From the NCBI RefSeq assembly GCF_001425945.1, contig NZ_LMEB01000004.1, positions 482,537-546,536 of the forward strand: 64,000 bases of DNA, written 5' to 3'. Within the stretch, counting starts at the first letter, position 1; each line of letters opens with the position of its first letter. The DNA is from Brevundimonas sp. Root1279. Its GTDB lineage: Bacteria; Pseudomonadota; Alphaproteobacteria; Caulobacterales; Caulobacteraceae. This document shows, in pieces, positions 16,158 to 24,251 of this stretch. The notes under the pieces are model-generated. The model had not been told where the DNA came from. It saw only the letters and a list, made by a program, of their open reading frames with translations, and did not search any database. The translations under genes and the position numbers were made by a program.

Positions 16158-16586
16158 ATGGAAGTCCTCTACCGCGCCCACGCCACCGCCTCCGGAGGCG
16201 GCCGCGACGAAGGCCGTTCGGCCACCGACGACGGCAAGATCGACGTCCGCCTGTCCGTTCCGACCGAGATGGGCGGCAAGGGCGGCGACGGCACCAATCC
16301 CGAGCAACTGTTCGCCACCGGCTACGCCGCCTGCTACCTCGGCGCCCTGCGGCTGGTCAGCGGCAAGGCGGGCACGCCCGTCGGTCCCGACACCAAGGTC
16401 ACGGCCGGCATCGGCTTCGGCAAGAACACCCGCGGCGAGGGCTTCAACCTCGACGTCGACCTGACGATCAGCGACCACGGCCTTGACCAGGCCGTCATCG
16501 ACGACCTGATCCAGAAGGCCCACCAGGTCTGCCCCTACTCCAACGCCACCCGCGGCAACGTCGATGTGGCGCTGAAGGCGGTCTAG
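16158..16586 (+). CDS. ohr: Ohr-type organic hydroperoxide reductase (OsmC family)
   Basis: The 142-residue protein matches Ohr in length and motifs. The peroxidatic cysteine is C59 in TGYAACYLGAL and the resolving cysteine is C125 in HQVCPYSNATRGN. NPEQLFATGYAAC is the family signature. Ohr reduces fatty acid and other organic hydroperoxides with lipoylated protein as electron donor. No OhrR gene or obvious OhrR palindrome adjoins it. Its stop overlaps the stop of the convergent ABC permease gene in a shared CTAG. The substrate assignment rests on family knowledge. Confidence 0.92.
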   Translation: MEVLYRAHATASGGGRDEGRSATDDGKIDVRLSVPTEMGGKGGDGTNPEQLFATGYAACYLGALRLVSGKAGTPVGPDTKVTAGIGFGKNTRGEGFNLDVDLTISDHGLDQAVIDDLIQKAHQVCPYSNATRGNVDVALKAV

Positions 16587-17710
16587 TCCAGCGTCGTCCG
16601 GTACCGGAGCATCGCGAGGGTCCCGACGACCAGGACGAACAGGGCCAGGGCGAACAGGCTTCCGCCGGCGTTCTCAAGCCCGACGCCCTTGAGCAGCGAT
16701 CCCCGCACCACCCGCAGGAAGTGGGTGACGGGGATCGCCGTGCCGATCGCCTGCGCCCACTCCGGCATGCCCCGGAAGGGGAACATGAAGCCCGACAGCA
16801 GGATCGACGGCAACATGTAGAAGAAGCTCATCTGCATGGCCTGCAACTGGGTCTTGGCCACCGTCGAGATCAGGAAGCCGAGCGCCAACGAGCCGATGAT
16901 GAACAACATCAGCCCGGCCGCCAGCGCCAGCCAACCGCCGCTCATCGGCACGCTGAACAGCACCCGCGCCATGACCAGGATCACGCAGGCCTGCAGCAGC
17001 CCGACCAGCACATAGGGCGCCAGCTTGCCGACCATGACCTCCAGCGGTCGGACCGGCGTAGCCAGCAGGCTCTCCATCGTGCCCCGCTCGCGCTCCCGCG
17101 CCATGCCCAGCGAGGTCATCATCACCAGGGTCATCGACAGGATCACCCCCAGCAGGCCCGGCACGATGTTGTAGGCGGTGATGGCCTCGGGATTGTAGCG
17201 GCGGTGGACCACCACTTCGAACGGCTGGCCGCCCGGGGCCCGGCTGGCCAGCGGTCCGGTCAGCTCGCGGCTCAGCGCCTGGGCCGGCAGGTTGGCGATG
17301 GCGGCCACGGCGCCCGAGGTCGCCGAGGGATCGGTGGCGTCGGCCTCGACCAGGATCTGGGCCGCGTCGCCGCGCACCACCCGCCGGGTGAAGTCGGCCG
17401 GGATGACCACCGCGAACTGCACCTCGCCCCGCGCCAGCGCGCGGTCCAGCTCAGCCTGGCTGCGCGCCTGCAGGGTGATGTCGAAATAGCCGCTGTTCGA
17501 CATGGCCGTCAGGATCGAGCGCGAGAAGCCGCCATTGTCCTGCACAAGCACCGCCGTCGGCAGGTGCCGCGGGTCGTCGTTGATGGCGTAGCCGAACAGC
17601 AGCAACTGCACGATCGGCAGCATCAGGATCATGGCGTAGGTCAGCCGATCCCGCGTCAGCTGGACGAACTCCTTGGCCATCACGGCCCAGGTGCGGGTCA
17701 GCGAGAGCAT
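16583..17710 (-). CDS. ABC-2 type transporter permease (YbhS/YbhR/YhhJ family)
   Basis: The 375-residue inner-membrane subunit starts at MLSLTRTWAVMAKEFVQLTRDR. It has an N-terminal helix ending in LLLFGYAIND, a periplasmic domain of about 150 residues, and five C-terminal helices that include the ABC-2 signature RERGTMESLLATP followed by PLEVMVGK. Its start overlaps the stop of the ATPase gene by one base, so translation is coupled. It is the last gene of the TetR-HlyD-ATPase-permease operon. Only one permease gene is present, so the channel would be a homodimer. The cargo is unknown, probably a lipophilic drug or toxic compound. Confidence 0.92.
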   Translation of the reverse strand: MLSLTRTWAVMAKEFVQLTRDRLTYAMILMLPIVQLLLFGYAINDDPRHLPTAVLVQDNGGFSRSILTAMSNSGYFDITLQARSQAELDRALARGEVQFAVVIPADFTRRVVRGDAAQILVEADATDPSATSGAVAAIANLPAQALSRELTGPLASRAPGGQPFEVVVHRRYNPEAITAYNIVPGLLGVILSMTLVMMTSLGMARERERGTMESLLATPVRPLEVMVGKLAPYVLVGLLQACVILVMARVLFSVPMSGGWLALAAGLMLFIIGSLALGFLISTVAKTQLQAMQMSFFYMLPSILLSGFMFPFRGMPEWAQAIGTAIPVTHFLRVVRGSLLKGVGLENAGGSLFALALFVLVVGTLAMLRYRTTLD

Positions 17711-18645
17711 CAGGCCGCTCGCGCCTTCTCGGCGTTGATGTCGTGGATCAGCTGGATGAACACGTCCTCCAGCGTCGGCTCCGTCTCGCTCCACACCAGC
17801 GGCGGCTTGCGATAGGGGCCGATGGCCGCCTCCAGCGCCGCCCGGTCACGGCCGGAGACGTGCAGCACCGTCCCGAACGGCGCGGCCATCTCGACCCCGG
17901 GCTTGTCGCGCAGCTCGCGCGACAGCCGGTCCGCACCCGGCCCCTCGGCATGAAAGGTGACCAGGCCGGAGGCGGCGATGACCTCGTCCGCCGTGCCGCG
18001 CGCCAGGGTCCGGCCGCCGGCGATATAGGCGATCTCGTGACAGCGCTCGGCCTCGTCCATGTAGTGGGTCGAGACCAGGACGGTCATGCCCTCGGCCGCC
18101 ATGGCGTGGATCTCGTCCCAGAAGGTGCGGCGCGCCTCCGGATCCACACCCGCGGTCGGCTCGTCGAGCAGCAGCAGGTCCGGCTCGTGCAGGGTCGCGG
18201 CGGCCAGGGCCAGCCGTTGCTTCCAGCCGCCCGACAACGTCCCCGCCAGCTGCGCCCGACTCGCCGTCAGACCCAGCCGCTCCAGCGCCGCATCGACCCG
18301 CTCCCGGCGGCGGTCCAGCTCGTGCACCCGGGCCGTGAAGGTCAGGTTCTGCTCGATCGACAGGTCTTCATAGAGCGAGAATTTCTGCGTCATGTAACCG
18401 ACCCGCTGCTTGATCAGCCGCGACTGCTTCATGACGTCAAAGCCCAGCACCTCGCCCTCGCCGCTGTCCGGCGTCAGCAGGCCGCAGAGCATGCGCAGGG
18501 TCGTGGTCTTGCCGGCGCCGTTCGGTCCCAGGAAGCCGCAGATGCGCCCGCGGTCGACGGTGATGCCGAAGTCCTTCACCGCATGCAGAGCGCCGAACGA
18601 CTTGTTCAGCCCCCTGACGTCAATCACATGGTCGGGCGCAGTCAT
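17710..18645 (-). CDS. ABC transporter ATP-binding protein of the efflux operon
   Basis: The 311-residue ATPase shows Walker A GPNGAGKTTTLRML, a Q-loop near MTQKFSLYEDLS, the signature LSGGWKQRLALAAA, Walker B LLLLDEPTAGVD, and the switch His in VLVSTHYMDEAERC. A C-terminal regulatory extension ends in TEPTLEDVFIQLIHD, typical of DrrA/YbhF-like ATPases. E. coli YbhF has two ATPase domains. This one has a single domain and would dimerise. The ATG overlaps the HlyD stop by 4 bases. The longer upstream frame would lie inside the hlyD-like gene and is rejected. Confidence 0.93.
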   Translation of the reverse strand: MTAPDHVIDVRGLNKSFGALHAVKDFGITVDRGRICGFLGPNGAGKTTTLRMLCGLLTPDSGEGEVLGFDVMKQSRLIKQRVGYMTQKFSLYEDLSIEQNLTFTARVHELDRRRERVDAALERLGLTASRAQLAGTLSGGWKQRLALAAATLHEPDLLLLDEPTAGVDPEARRTFWDEIHAMAAEGMTVLVSTHYMDEAERCHEIAYIAGGRTLARGTADEVIAASGLVTFHAEGPGADRLSRELRDKPGVEMAAPFGTVLHVSGRDRAALEAAIGPYRKPPLVWSETEPTLEDVFIQLIHDINAEKARAA

Positions 18646-19622
18646 CTGGCGGCCAGCGGCATCACATCCACCGGCAGGCCGGGGTTCAGCCGGGCGGCGT
18701 TCTGCGGCTCGGCCTCCACGCGATAAACCAGCCGATCGCGGCTGCCCTTGCTGTAGAGCACCGGCGGCGTGAACTCGGGCCGCGGGCTGACCCAGGTGAT
18801 CCGGGCCGCCCCCTCCCCTTCGCAGCCGTCGCAGCGGAAGCGGACCGTCTGGCCGGGCCGATAGCGGGCCATCTCGGCCTGCGGCACGAAGAAGACCAGC
18901 GTGATCTCGTCGTCGGGCAGCAGGGCCAGGACGGGAGCGTTGGCCGCGGCCCATTCGCCCGGACGGTAGAAGACCTCCTCCACCCGTGCAGCGCGGGGCG
19001 CCGCCGGGGCCAGCTGGCCGAGGCGGGCCTCAGCCTCGTTCAGCCCGCCGGCGGCCTGGGCCGCCTGCTGCTCGGCCTGCGAGATGGCGTCCTCGCGCGC
19101 GCCCAGCTCGGCCACCTCGCGGCGGCGGCGCACGGCGGCGGTCTGGGCGCGGGCGGAGTCGCGGGCCGCCTTGACCTGGTCCAACCGCGCCGGGGCGTAG
19201 ATGCCCTGGCGCACCAGCGGCTCGATGCGGCCGAACTCGGCCTCGGCCTCGTGCTGGCTAGCCAGGGCGGCGTTCAACTCGGCGTCGAACACGGCCAGCT
19301 CCTGGGCCCGATCGCCCTTGCGCAGGTCCTCGGTGCGGGCCTGGGCCGCGCCGACGGCGGCGGCGGCGCTGGCGGCCTGGGCGCGCTGGATCTGCGGATC
19401 GATCAGGAAGGTGCGCCCGCCGGCCGCAACCCGCTCGCCCTCGCGGACGTACAGCTGCACCACCGCGCCGGATACGGGCGCGGCCAGATAGACCCGGTCG
19501 CCCTCGATATAGCCGGTCAGGGTCCGCGCCTCGCCGTCGCGGAAGAACAGAAGCCAGGCCAGAAGACCGATGACGGCGAGCGCGCCGATCGCCAGGACGA
19601 GCCGCAACGGCGGATGCTTCAT
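18642..19622 (-). CDS. HlyD-family periplasmic adaptor (YbhG-like)
   Basis: The 326-residue membrane fusion protein has one N-terminal membrane anchor (LVLAIGALAVIGLLAWLLFF). A lipoyl half-motif follows (GYIEGDRVYLAAPVSGAVVQLYVREGERV), then a long Ala/Glu/Arg-rich coiled-coil hairpin (about residues 85-215) and a beta-barrel domain ending in GLPVDVMPL. It would couple the ABC-2 pump to an outer-membrane channel, as YbhG does. It overlaps both neighbours by 4 bases (ATGA), which indicates a tightly coupled operon. Confidence 0.9.
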   Translation of the reverse strand: MKHPPLRLVLAIGALAVIGLLAWLLFFRDGEARTLTGYIEGDRVYLAAPVSGAVVQLYVREGERVAAGGRTFLIDPQIQRAQAASAAAAVGAAQARTEDLRKGDRAQELAVFDAELNAALASQHEAEAEFGRIEPLVRQGIYAPARLDQVKAARDSARAQTAAVRRRREVAELGAREDAISQAEQQAAQAAGGLNEAEARLGQLAPAAPRAARVEEVFYRPGEWAAANAPVLALLPDDEITLVFFVPQAEMARYRPGQTVRFRCDGCEGEGAARITWVSPRPEFTPPVLYSKGSRDRLVYRVEAEPQNAARLNPGLPVDVMPLAAR

Positions 19623-20245
19623 GGCCGCATCCCCGTCAGGACGGTGTCGAGATGCTGTTCCGCCAGAGCGACCACGTCGATCGGCTGGGCCCCGACCGGT
19701 TCAAAGGTCTCGCGCCATACCATGGACAGCACCATCGGTCCCATGATCCCGAAGGCGAACAGGCGCGGATCGCCGGCCCGCACCTCGCCCCGCTTCTGCG
19801 CCTCGGCGATCAGCCCGCTCATCAGGCCGATGCCGGGCTCGACCACGGTCTCGTGCCAGATCGCCGCCAATTCCGGGTGGTTGCGGCTTTCGGCTATGAC
19901 CAGCTTGACCACGCCGGTGATACGCCGGTCGCTGATGATCTTGGCCGCCAGCATGCGCAGGCCGATGCGCACCGCCTGGTCGAAATGCACATCCGCCGAG
20001 ACCATGGCGTGCACGCGCTCCAGGTTCGGCACGATGGCGTCGGCGACCACGGCCCGGAACAGGTCGGCCTTGGTCTCGAAATACAGATACAGCGCGCCCT
20101 TCGAGACGCCGGCCCGCTGGGCCACCTCCTCCAGCCGGGCGCTGTGGAAGCCCCGCTCGGCGAAGACCTCAAGGGCGGCGGCGAGGATTTCTGCGGGGCG
20201 GTCGGCCGGACGGCGGCGGAATTTTGGTTCGCCGGCGGGGAGCAT
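19619..20245 (-). CDS. TetR-family repressor of the efflux operon (CecR-like position)
   Basis: The 208-residue regulator has an N-terminal TetR helix-turn-helix (ILAAALEVFAERGFHSARLEE, then AQRAGVSKGALYLYFETKADLF) and a divergent ligand-binding C-terminal domain. I start it at ATG 20245 (MLPAGEPKFRRR). The longer frame would translate through the 24-bp operator palindrome, which lies 12 bases upstream. It is the first gene of the operon and probably represses it until a drug-like ligand binds. E. coli CecR has the same place next to ybhGFSR. Confidence 0.92.
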   Translation of the reverse strand: MLPAGEPKFRRRPADRPAEILAAALEVFAERGFHSARLEEVAQRAGVSKGALYLYFETKADLFRAVVADAIVPNLERVHAMVSADVHFDQAVRIGLRMLAAKIISDRRITGVVKLVIAESRNHPELAAIWHETVVEPGIGLMSGLIAEAQKRGEVRAGDPRLFAFGIMGPMVLSMVWRETFEPVGAQPIDVVALAEQHLDTVLTGMRP

Positions 20246-20256
20246 GGCTTCACCTC

Positions 20257-20280
20257 TAATAACTGACCGGTCAGTTATTA
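20257..20280. promoter_or_regulatory. TetR operator, perfect 24-bp palindrome
   Basis: Each half is TAATAACTGACC and its exact complement, joined at a central ACCGGT. The site lies immediately upstream of the TetR ATG, where it would cover the promoter or ribosome site. TGACCGGTCA cores are common in TetR operators of efflux operons. Confidence 0.88.
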
Positions 20281-20371
20281 CGCTCACAGAGGGCGTTTGT
20301 GAAGCGCCGTTCTTCCGCAAGCCTCATGCGCGACGCTGGACCCCGCCTCTGCGGTTTTCTAATGGAGGCGT

Positions 20372-21376
20372 ATGACCGCCTTGCTCGACGCCTCCCCCGA
20401 CTCCCTGCTGACGCTGGAACCGCACCGCAAGGTGACCGTGCGCGAGGCCTTCGGGATCGATTCCGACATGGTCGTGCCCGCCTTCAACGAGCGCGACAGC
20501 CACGTCCCGGACATCGACGAGGCCTACCGCTTCGACCCGCAGACGACCCTGGCCATCTGCGCCGGCTTCGCCTTCGACCGCCGCGTCATGGTCCAGGGCT
20601 ATCACGGCACCGGCAAGTCGACGCACATCGAGCAGGTCGCCGCCCGCCTCAACTGGCCCATGGTCCGCGTCAACCTCGACGCCCACGTCAGCCGCATCGA
20701 CCTGGTCGGCAAGGACGCCATCGTCCTCAAGGACGGCAAGCAGATCACCGAGTTCCGCGAGGGCATGCTGCCCTGGGCGCTACAGCGCCCGGTCGCCCTG
20801 GTGTTCGACGAATACGACGCCGGCCGCCCGGACGTGATGTTCGTCATCCAGCGCGTGCTCGAAGCCCAGGGCCGCCTGACCCTGCTGGACCAGAACCGGG
20901 TCATCCGCCCGAACAAGTGGTTCCGCCTGTTCTCGACCACCAACACCATCGGTCTGGGCGACACCTCGGGCCTGTATCACGGCACGCAGCAGATCAATCA
21001 GGGCCAGATGGACCGCTGGTCGATCGTGACCACGCTCAACTACCTGGACCACGACGTCGAGGCCGAGATCGTCGTCGCCAAGGCGCCCGAGTGGAGCTCC
21101 GCAGAGGGCAAGCGCGCCATCGCCGCCATGGTCCGGGTCGCCGACATGACCCGCAACGCCTTCATGAACGGCGACATCTCCACCGTCATGAGTCCCCGCA
21201 CCGTCATCACCTGGGCCCAGAACGCCACCATCTTCGGCGGCGACATCGGCCTCGCCTTCCGCCTGACCTTCCTCAACAAGTGCGACGAACTGGAGCGCCC
21301 GACCATCGCGGAGTTCTATCAGCGCGCGTTCGGGGAAGATCTCCCGGAAGCGGCGACGCGGGTGAAGGTGGGGTGA
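20372..21376 (+). CDS. cobS: Cobaltochelatase AAA+ subunit CobS
   Basis: The 334-residue AAA+ ATPase carries Walker [22 protein letters not shown] and Walker [16 protein letters not shown]. Sensor motifs ([21 protein letters not shown]) and a C-terminal helical lid are present. CobS works with CobT and CobN to insert cobalt into hydrogenobyrinate diamide in aerobic B12 synthesis. CobS length in the family is about 330, so it is complete. A GGAG ribosome site precedes the ATG. CobT, the usual next gene, is absent. The following frame overlaps the cobS stop by one base and encodes an unrelated secreted protein. Confidence 0.94.
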   Translation: MTALLDASPDSLLTLEPHRKVTVREAFGIDSDMVVPAFNERDSHVPDIDEAYRFDPQTTLAICAGFAFDRRVMVQGYHGTGKSTHIEQVAARLNWPMVRVNLDAHVSRIDLVGKDAIVLKDGKQITEFREGMLPWALQRPVALVFDEYDAGRPDVMFVIQRVLEAQGRLTLLDQNRVIRPNKWFRLFSTTNTIGLGDTSGLYHGTQQINQGQMDRWSIVTTLNYLDHDVEAEIVVAKAPEWSSAEGKRAIAAMVRVADMTRNAFMNGDISTVMSPRTVITWAQNATIFGGDIGLAFRLTFLNKCDELERPTIAEFYQRAFGEDLPEAATRVKVG

Positions 21377-21960
21377 TGATTTCGAGTGTGTTGGCTGCGT
21401 TTCTGGCCCTGATCCTTCCGCAAGAGGCCGCCGCCGAGCGGCTGCCTCGCCCCTCCGACGAAGCGCTCCTGGCCGCTGTGCAGGCGGAAGTCCCCGGTGC
21501 GCGCATCGTGTCGAGCGAATTCCACGACACGCCGCGCGGCGGCGCCCGTGATGGCTGCGGCCTGTTCGAGGTGAACGGGCAGATTGAACCCTTTCACATC
21601 ATGACCGCCTGGCAGGACGCGAAACCTGAGCGGATCCCACCGATCAGGATCGAAGTTCGTGGCGAGGACGGCGTCATGCGGCCTGCGTCCACAGTGCCGC
21701 TTCCCGCCGAGCCTGCGCACTGGAAATCCTACATCCACGCGCCGGTACTGGTCGATGCGGGTGCAGACGGCATCGATCGTCGGGATCGAAACCGGATGAT
21801 CAGCGACCGTTGGATGGCGCTGAGCTCTTGCAGGTCGCTTGTCGCCCCGGAGGGCACGACCTGGGTGACGGAGCTTGAGCCCCATCCCGATCCCGCTCGC
21901 CAGCGCCGCGCCGAAGAGCAGGCCAAGGCGCTGACCGATATGCTCTTCGGGCCGCGCTAG
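21376..21960 (+). CDS. Hypothetical secreted protein, tandem paralog B1
   Basis: The 194-residue product has a short signal-like N terminus ([20 protein letters not shown]). Its body has motifs repeated in the next gene: RPSDE-L-A-V-AEVPGARI, CGLFEVNGQIEPFHIMTAWQDAKPE, MALSSCRSL, and PEGTTWVTELEPHPD. Two conserved cysteines could form a disulfide. The ATG overlaps the cobS TGA, so it may be cotranslated with cobS, though a link to B12 synthesis is not evident. I do not recognise the family. Confidence 0.72.
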   Translation: MISSVLAAFLALILPQEAAAERLPRPSDEALLAAVQAEVPGARIVSSEFHDTPRGGARDGCGLFEVNGQIEPFHIMTAWQDAKPERIPPIRIEVRGEDGVMRPASTVPLPAEPAHWKSYIHAPVLVDAGADGIDRRDRNRMISDRWMALSSCRSLVAPEGTTWVTELEPHPDPARQRRAEEQAKALTDMLFGPR

Positions 21961-21963
21961 GTC

Positions 21964-22527
21964 GTGCTGGGGCTCGGTCTGATCGCCCTGGCCGCCGTCC
22001 TGGTGCAGACGTCGACAGACGTCCGCCCTCCGCGCCCGACGGACGAGCAGATGTTCGCCGAACTGCGGGTCGAGCGCCCGACGGCCCGGATTCTCTCCCA
22101 GTCGTCCTTGAACGGGGGACTCGGATCACGCCAAGTCTGCGGCCTAATGGACATCGACGGCGCCATCGAACCCTTCTCCCTTATGACGTACTGGCAGGAC
22201 GCCGAGCCGTCCCGCATCATCATTGCAGGCTTTCCGCCCTCTGAGGCGAAGCCGGCCGAATGGCGGATTTCCGCGAACGGTCCGCGTGCGGCTGACTGGG
22301 ATGGAGACGGCCAGGTCAAAGTCCTCGACCGGAACATGAACTCCAACTATCGCAGGATGGCGCTGGCCTTGTGCCAGGACCGTAATGCGATCACTCCGCC
22401 CGAAGGCGTGAACTGGGTTCTGACATCCGAGCCGGATCCGGATCGCCGGCGAGGCCCGCGGCCGGGCTACGAGCACATTCCGCCGCTTCCGATTCCGCCC
22501 GTACCTGCGCCCTCGAAATCGGACTAG
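21964..22527 (+). CDS. Hypothetical secreted protein, tandem paralog B2 (GTG start)
   Basis: A GTG at 21964 opens a 187-residue frame 3 bases after its paralog's stop. It has a hydrophobic start (MLGLGLIALAAVLV) and the same pattern: RPTDEQMFAELRVERPTARI, CGLMDIDGAIEPFSLMTYWQDAEP, MALALCQDR, and PEGVNWVLTSEPDPD, followed by a Pro-rich tail. Identity to the first copy is partial, so the duplication is old. Its stop overlaps the convergent DUF2239 stop in CTAG. Function unknown. Confidence 0.7.
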   Translation: MLGLGLIALAAVLVQTSTDVRPPRPTDEQMFAELRVERPTARILSQSSLNGGLGSRQVCGLMDIDGAIEPFSLMTYWQDAEPSRIIIAGFPPSEAKPAEWRISANGPRAADWDGDGQVKVLDRNMNSNYRRMALALCQDRNAITPPEGVNWVLTSEPDPDRRRGPRPGYEHIPPLPIPPVPAPSKSD

Positions 22528-23114
22528 GATGTTTGCGGCCTAGAGGCCCCATTCCGCCAAGCCCCCTCGGCCATCCCGCGCACGGTCTCCCGCAGGTCCG
22601 CCGGCCAGCCCTCGACCGCCGCGTCGAACGCCGTCCAGTCGCCCGCGAACAGCATGCGCACCGCCTCCTCGTAGCCAGCCAGATCACCGGCCACGGCCGT
22701 CATGAACCGATAGGTCGCGTCCTTGGCCTTCCGCGCCCGGTCCGGGCCCCCGGCCTCCTTCAGCGCCGCCTCGACCAGCTTGCGCAGCGCCACCGAAGCG
22801 CCGCCCGGCTGGGAGGCCAGCCAGTCCCAGTGGCGCGGCAGCAGGGTCACCTCGCGCGCCGTGACCCCCAGCTTCGGCCGCCCCGGTCCGCGCTTCTCGG
22901 GCTCCGGCGGCGCCGCCAGCCGCGCCACAACCTCGCCGACCGTCCCGCGCAGGTCCCAGTCGATCACCTTGCCCGTCGCCGCGTCGAAGCTCAGGGCGTC
23001 CCGCCCCGCCTCAGCCGCCGCCTTGACCGCCGCCACGACCTCGGCGGCCGGGCCGCGGGCGAGCAGGCGGTCGTCCTCAAAGGCGAAGACAGGATGATCA
23101 GCGGCGACGGACAT
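22524..23114 (-). CDS. DUF2239 family protein
   Basis: The 196-residue protein starts at MSVAADHPVFAFEDDRLLARGP and matches DUF2239 through LSFDAATGKVIDWDLRGT. A central RGPGRPKLGVTAREVTLLPRHWDWLASQPGG stretch is followed by VALRKLVEAALKE, and the C-terminal helices include ATYRFMTAVAGDLAGYEEA. The central segment is reminiscent of a ribbon-helix-helix DNA-binding unit, so a regulatory role is possible (inference). Paired CCCGG boxes flank its promoter at 23140-23184, which would fit self-regulation. Upstream ATG codons would extend the frame over that promoter and are rejected. Confidence 0.85.
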   Translation of the reverse strand: MSVAADHPVFAFEDDRLLARGPAAEVVAAVKAAAEAGRDALSFDAATGKVIDWDLRGTVGEVVARLAAPPEPEKRGPGRPKLGVTAREVTLLPRHWDWLASQPGGASVALRKLVEAALKEAGGPDRARKAKDATYRFMTAVAGDLAGYEEAVRMLFAGDWTAFDAAVEGWPADLRETVRGMAEGAWRNGASRPQTS

Positions 23115-23139
23115 GGCGGAGCTCCTCGAAGACGGAGCG

Positions 23140-23184
23140 GATTTACCCGGACGAAAATGGCGAGTCAATATTGCCCGGATAAAA
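23140..23184 (-). promoter_or_regulatory. Housekeeping-type promoter with two CCCGG boxes upstream of DUF2239
   Basis: Minus strand: TTGACT (23168-23163), 17-base spacer, TAAATC (23145-23140). Two similar boxes, TTTACCCGGACGAAAA (23142-23157) and ATTGCCCGGATAAAA (23170-23184), overlap the -10/spacer and lie just beyond the -35, 28 bp apart. This spacing would suit a repressor. Confidence 0.6.
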
Positions 23185-23290
23185 GATGGTCTGAGGCGCA
23201 GGGACCAGGCGTCAAGGAGAACGAAACGCTGCATCCGGGCCACGCTCGGCCGCCCCTGGTCCCTAATCCCTCGTCCCGGGCCCCTTCGTC

Positions 23291-23315
23291 GGAACCGCCA
23301 CCTCCCCTTCGCGCT
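23291..23315 (+). promoter_or_regulatory. Probable EcfG-type promoter of the CsbD gene
   Basis: GGAAC at 23291-23295, 16-base spacer, CGCT at 23312-23315 (one mismatch to CGTT). The -10 lies 48 bases upstream of the ATG, as for the other EcfG-type sites here. Confidence 0.6.
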
Positions 23316-23362
23316 TGGCAGGGAGCCTCCCCGGCTCGCATCACCAGAGAAGAAGTAGCGCA

Positions 23363-23668
23363 ATGACTGACCAACGTATCGAAGGCCTCGCCACCCAGAC
23401 CGAAGGCCAGGTCCAGAACGGCCTCGGCAAGCTCACCGGCGACACCAAGCTGCAGCTCGAGGGCAAGTTCAACGAGGTGAAGGGCAAGGCCGTGGAAGGC
23501 TACGGCCGCGTCATCGACGGCGTCGAAAAGCTCGTCGACAAGGCCCCGGCCCAGTACCAGGAGCACGCGCGCAAGGGCGTCGACTTCGCCCGCCGCAAAC
23601 CCCTGCTGACCACCGGCATCGTGGCCGGCGTCGCCGTGCTGCTGGCCGGCCTCGGCCGTCGCCGCTGA
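23363..23668 (+). CDS. CsbD-like stress protein with C-terminal membrane helix
   Basis: The 101-residue protein begins with a CsbD-like segment (IEGLATQTEGQVQNGLGKLTGD) repeated as an amphipathic helix (FNEVKGKAVEGYGRVIDGVEKLVD). It ends in RKPLLTTGIVAGVAVLLAGLGRRR, a short helix with a basic tail like that of ElaB/DUF883 proteins. The first half would be cytosolic and the tail inserted in the inner membrane. CsbD proteins are abundant general stress proteins of unknown molecular role. The near-consensus EcfG promoter upstream supports stress control. Confidence 0.85.
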   Translation: MTDQRIEGLATQTEGQVQNGLGKLTGDTKLQLEGKFNEVKGKAVEGYGRVIDGVEKLVDKAPAQYQEHARKGVDFARRKPLLTTGIVAGVAVLLAGLGRRR

Positions 23669-24250
23669 TCAGCCGTTGTCGGCGGCCAGGCTGAACAGCC
23701 GGGCGATCTCCGCATCGACCTGACCCGGCTCGTCCAGCTCGACCACCGAGACCAGCCGCTCGGACCAGCTCTCCTTGCGCACCGCAGGGCTGAGCCGGTC
23801 CGACGCCGTCGCGTCCAGCTTGAGCCCGAGCAGCGCCCGCCCGCCCTTCAGCGGCCGCGCCGCCGCGAACTGCACCGCCCGCGAGAACGGTGTGTAGCCC
23901 TTGCGCTGACCCTGCACGACGCCGTCGACCCCGCCGGCGACACGCTCTAGCGCCTCCAGCACCGCCAGCGACGCCGGGTCCTTCCAAAGCGCCGCGCGCA
24001 GCCCTTCCGGATCGTCCCAGCCCAGCCCTTGGCCCTGGGGCGCGCAGGCGTCGAGGATGTGGGAGCCGTGGTTCTGGCCGATCCCGTGCTCGGCCTTCAG
24101 CCAGGCCAGCCGGGCGCGGTGCGCGGTCTCCGGGCAGGCCCTCATGATCTGGACCCAGGCCTCGATCGGCTTGCCGGTCTGCGCCTCGAAATTGGCCTGG
24201 ACCGTCGCGAACCACTTCTTCTGGCGCTCGGTCATCCCCGCGGTCGACAT
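23669..24250 (-). CDS. DUF4287 (and DUF5655-like) domain protein
   Basis: The 193-residue cytosolic protein has an N-terminal DUF4287 segment (MTERQKKWFATVQANFEAQTGK, then EAWVQIMRACPE and WLKAEHGIGQNHGSHI). A second half resembles DUF5655, with KGYTPFSRAVQFAAARPLKGGRALLGLKLD. No catalytic motif is visible. Its stop abuts the CsbD stop. It starts 2 bases after the ThuA-like gene ends, so these two probably form an operon. ATG at residue 6 is an alternative start. Confidence 0.82.
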   Translation of the reverse strand: MSTAGMTERQKKWFATVQANFEAQTGKPIEAWVQIMRACPETAHRARLAWLKAEHGIGQNHGSHILDACAPQGQGLGWDDPEGLRAALWKDPASLAVLEALERVAGGVDGVVQGQRKGYTPFSRAVQFAAARPLKGGRALLGLKLDATASDRLSPAVRKESWSERLVSVVELDEPGQVDAEIARLFSLAADNG

Positions 24251-24251
24251 C

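Noticed and set aside
16583..20245. Drug-resistance island or mobile element carrying the efflux operon
   Set aside because: The block interrupts a commonly conserved neighbourhood, but no integrase, transposase, direct repeat or compositional break was visible.
20299..21960. A 553-codon frame spanning cobS
   Set aside because: Its first two thirds are the cobS sequence in a wrong frame. Only the part from 21376 is a plausible gene.
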